From NCBI GenBank assembly GCA_020639195.1, contig JACKHB010000002.1, positions 310,001 to 374,000 of the forward strand: a stretch of 64,000 bases of DNA. Reading direction: 5' to 3'. This document shows positions 61,544 to 64,000 of the stretch, one piece after another. The notes under the pieces are model-generated. The model did not search any database. It worked only from the letters and a program-made list of their open reading frames with translations, and had not been told where the DNA came from. The stretch comes from Phycisphaeraceae bacterium. GTDB lineage: Bacteria; Planctomycetota; Phycisphaerae; Phycisphaerales; UBA1924. The position numbers and the translations under genes are program-made. Each line of letters opens with the position of its first letter. The stretch's first letter is position 1.

Positions 61544-63514
61544 ATGTCGCACGCGCTGACCCAGTACGACGCCCTGCACGGTTCGATCGTCAGCCGGCGG
61601 GCCCGCCCCGAGACGCTCAAGGGGCTCGACAAGGCGATTGCCCGCGTGCAGATGCTGGCGCGCCACCGCCGGGCGCGGCTCTCGTGGCTGATGCGAGAGG
61701 CCGAGCGGGTGCATGCGCTGCGGACCGAGGTTCGATCCCATTCCGAGCGGGCCCTGGACGAGCTCATCGAGACCGTTCGCGAGCGGTTTGTGCGCGGCAC
61801 CGCCGCGAGAGAGGACGTCCGGCGGGGCCTCGCCGCGGTGCGCGAGATCGCGCGGCGCGAGACCGGCGAGGAGGCGTTCGTGGTACAGCTCGTGGGCGCG
61901 CTGGCGCTGTACCACGGCCGCATCGTCGAGATGCTCACCGGCGAGGGCAAGACGCTGACCGGATCGCTGGCGGCGCCGCTCCTTGCCTGGAGGCACCGGC
62001 ACCTGCACGTCTTCACCGTGAACGACTACCTCGCACGGCGCGACGCCCACTCGCGCGAGGGGATCTACGCGCGCTGTCGATGCCAGGTGGGCGCGATCCA
62101 GAGCGAGCAGCCGCCGGCCGAGCGCTTCGACATCTACGCCCGCTCGATCGTGTACGGGACTCCCAAGCAGATCACCGCGGACTACCTGCGCGATCAGTTG
62201 CGAATCGGCCCGCGGGCCGCCCGCCAGCAGATGGTGGCCATGGGTCGCGCCCCCGGAACCGGCCCCATGGTGCCCGGGCTCCGCTCCGCTCTGGTCGATG
62301 AGGCCGATGCCGTGCTCGTGGATGAGGGCGTGGTGCCGCTGATCATCGCCCGCAATCGCGGCGAGGACGCGATGTCGCAGGTGTATCGCGACGGCGCCAT
62401 GATCGCGTCGCGGCTGGACGAGGGACCCGACTACAGCATCAACCACCTCGAGCGCAAGGCCGAGCTCAGGCGTCGCGGGCGCGAACAGGCGCGCCGGCTG
62501 TGGTCGGGCCTGTCCGATCCCATCTGGAAGGCCGAGCGCCGGGCGGAAGAACTGGTCCGGCAGGCACTGGTGGCCCGGCACTGTTACATCCGCGGCACCC
62601 AGTACGACCTCATCGACGGGCGGGTCATCATCATCGACGAGTACACGGGCCGGTTCCTGCACGACCGCAACTGGGAACACGGTCTGCACCAGGCCGTGGA
62701 AGCCAAGGAGGGCGCGGAGGTCACCGCCGATCGCGAAACGCTGGCGCGCCTGAGCTTCCAGCGGTTCTTCCGCACGTACCGGTTCCTCTGCGGCATGACC
62801 GGCACCGTGGCCGACGCCAGGCCCGAGCTTGAGAAGATCTACCTTCGTCCGGTGACCCGCGTGCCCACCAACCGGCCCATGATCCGACGGACCCGTCGCC
62901 TGCGGTGCTTCCGATCGTCGCGTGCCCGGATGGAGGCGGTGCTCGACGAGATCCAGCGGCTGCACGAGCAGGGACGGCCGGTGCTGGTCGGCACGCGGTC
63001 CATCACGGCCTCCCAGTCTCTCTCGGCCAAGCTCGCGGTGCGCGGGCTCGAGCACCGCGTCCTCAACGCGCTGCACGACAAGGAAGAGGCGGAGCTGATC
63101 TCCGATGCGGGCCACGCCGGCGCGATCACCGTCGCGACCAACATGGCCGGACGCGGAACCGACATCCGACTCGACGAGGGCGCGCGCCAGGCCGGAGGGC
63201 TCGCCGTCCTGCTGACCGAGATGCACGGCGCCAAGCGCATCGATCGCCAGTTCATGGGCCGCGCCGGGCGGCAGGGCGACCCGGGCTCGGCGCAGGTCTT
63301 CGTGAGTCTCGACGACGAACTGGTGACGCAGAACACCGCGCGCCGCGGGCGCCTGCTCGGCCTGCTCGGTGGTCGCGACGAGATCCACTCGGGGCGCGCA
63401 GCGCGCTGGGTCTTCCGCATGGCCCAGCGTCGCAACGAGACGCGCGATCGGCGCAACCGGGCCAACGTGCTTCGCCAGGACGACTGGATCGAGAAGAACC
63501 TGCCCGGCGGCTGA
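61544..63514 (+). CDS. Accessory SecA-like translocase ATPase
   Basis: 656 residues (classical SecA about 850-900). Motor 1: Walker A in EMLTGEGKTLTGSLAAPL (131-140), HVFTVNDYLARRDA, SIVYGTPKQITADYLRDQL, and LVDEADAVLVDE (DEAD 252-255). A shortened preprotein cross-linking region with IRGTQYDLIDGRVIIIDEYTGR, LSFQRFFRTYRFLCGMTGTV. Motor 2: RPVLVGTRSITASQSLSAKL, ITVATNMAGRGTDIRLDEG, and the arginine finger RQFMGRAGRQGDPGSAQVF. The helical wing is reduced and there is no C-terminal zinc/SecB-binding tail. Follows the M50 gene by 43 nt, so it may drive a dedicated export route. Confidence 0.9.
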   Translation: MSHALTQYDALHGSIVSRRARPETLKGLDKAIARVQMLARHRRARLSWLMREAERVHALRTEVRSHSERALDELIETVRERFVRGTAAREDVRRGLAAVREIARRETGEEAFVVQLVGALALYHGRIVEMLTGEGKTLTGSLAAPLLAWRHRHLHVFTVNDYLARRDAHSREGIYARCRCQVGAIQSEQPPAERFDIYARSIVYGTPKQITADYLRDQLRIGPRAARQQMVAMGRAPGTGPMVPGLRSALVDEADAVLVDEGVVPLIIARNRGEDAMSQVYRDGAMIASRLDEGPDYSINHLERKAELRRRGREQARRLWSGLSDPIWKAERRAEELVRQALVARHCYIRGTQYDLIDGRVIIIDEYTGRFLHDRNWEHGLHQAVEAKEGAEVTADRETLARLSFQRFFRTYRFLCGMTGTVADARPELEKIYLRPVTRVPTNRPMIRRTRRLRCFRSSRARMEAVLDEIQRLHEQGRPVLVGTRSITASQSLSAKLAVRGLEHRVLNALHDKEEAELISDAGHAGAITVATNMAGRGTDIRLDEGARQAGGLAVLLTEMHGAKRIDRQFMGRAGRQGDPGSAQVFVSLDDELVTQNTARRGRLLGLLGGRDEIHSGRAARWVFRMAQRRNETRDRRNRANVLRQDDWIEKNLPGG

Positions 63515-63579
63515 TGCGCTCGCCCTTTCGCGGCGCGATCGAATCCGATAGCATCGCGCGGTCAACAAGGAGCCGCACG

Positions 63580-64000
63580 ATGCCTTCCATCCGGTTCGCC
63601 TTTCTCTGCGCCCTCGCGGTCTCGCTGCTGGCGATCGGCTCGCACGCGGCGGCGACCCAGCCCGACGACGACGCGCGGATGCGCTGGTGGCGCGAGGCGC
63701 GATTCGGCCTCTTCATCCACTGGGGCCTGTATTCCACGCTCGAGGGGCAATGGAACGGCCAGACCAACCACGCCGAGTGGATCCGCACCACCGCCCAGAT
63801 CCCCATCGACCAGTACGACACGCTGCTCGATCGATTCAACCCCGTCAGGTTCGACGCCGACGCCTGGTGCGAGATGGCGGCCCGCGCGGGCATGAAGTAC
63901 ATCGTCATCACGACCAAGCACCACGACGGCTTCGCCCTGTTCGACTCGGGGGTCTCGGAGTTCGACGTGATGTCCACGCCCTTCCACCGCGACATCATGA
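63580..64000 (+). CDS. Alpha-L-fucosidase (GH29), N-terminal part (runs off the window)
   Basis: Open from ATG 63580 (SD AAGGAG) to the window end, 140 codons. Signal peptide FAFLCALAVSLLAIGSHA. Family start MRWWREARFGLFIHWGLYSTLEGQWNG, then HAEWIRTTAQIPIDQYDTL, RFNPVRFDADAWCEMAARAG, MKYIVITTKHHDGFALFDS, all typical of GH29 fucosidases. Hydrolyses terminal alpha-fucose from glycans; exported. Catalytic Asp lies beyond the window. Confidence 0.93.
   Translation, partial: MPSIRFAFLCALAVSLLAIGSHAAATQPDDDARMRWWREARFGLFIHWGLYSTLEGQWNGQTNHAEWIRTTAQIPIDQYDTLLDRFNPVRFDADAWCEMAARAGMKYIVITTKHHDGFALFDSGVSEFDVMSTPFHRDIM

Noticed and set aside
61421..63568. 715-codon open frame on the minus strand
   Set aside because: Antisense shadow of the SecA-like gene.

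Overview
The window is GC-rich, densely coded, bacterial and chromosomal in character. Gene content suggests a member of the Planctomycetota, probably Phycisphaerae. The evidence is a planctomycete-style set of HlyD, GAF-HlyD, M50-HlyD and SecA-like proteins, a right-handed beta-helix surface protein, a compact type II secretion operon, a very large RHS protein, and several membrane proteins I cannot place in a characterised family. The lineage call is inference from gene content only.

Layout. 1-6.6 kb is housekeeping: a partial penicillin-binding protein 2, folate-type GTP cyclohydrolase FolE2, a membrane protein, the HtpX-like/LemA pair, TruB and tRNA-Ser. 6.7-12.2 kb holds an OmpR-type two-component system (minus strand), then a plus-strand run of small envelope or stress proteins (entericidin-like lipoprotein, DUF1328, acidic lipoprotein, YflT-like, CsbD-like) and a ferritin-like protein. 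12.4-21.3 kb contains metabolic and cell-surface genes: thiC behind a TPP riboswitch, an ArsR/SRPBCC pair with a palindromic operator, a beta-helix protein and tRNA-Gly. 21.4-25.5 kb has two convergent genes, a YVTN/phosphoesterase and an amine oxidase. Both are broken by many frameshifts confined to about 23.0-24.3 kb. 25.6-28.5 kb has RNase P RNA, a DUF481 protein, MscL and MscS.

28.5-38.5 kb is one tightly overlapping minus-strand operon for a complete type II secretion-like apparatus. Its order is D-E-F-G-H/I-J-K-C-L-M plus a TPR lipoprotein. The H and I pseudopilins appear fused into a single frame with two prepilin-peptidase sites. Diverging from it, across a 295-bp intergenic region carrying two identical TGTCGC-N6-GCGACA palindromes 42 bp apart, is a 2784-residue secreted RHS protein with a C-terminal HH-type nuclease and a DUF1629-like immunity gene.

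47.9-55.1 kb, downstream of the RHS gene, is an array of promoterless and start-less RHS core fragments. Two of them carry different toxin tips, each followed by its own immunity-like gene, and three further immunity-like genes lie among them. Long identical DNA tracts link these fragments to each other and to the full gene. This looks like a cassette store from which the expressed RHS gene can replace its toxin tip. Several fragment junctions fall at the same place in the core.

55.1-64 kb has a DegT-family aminotransferase, a four-gene cluster (HlyD, GAF-HlyD, PqqD/M50/HlyD and an accessory SecA-like ATPase) that may form an undescribed export system, and the start of a GH29 alpha-L-fucosidase.
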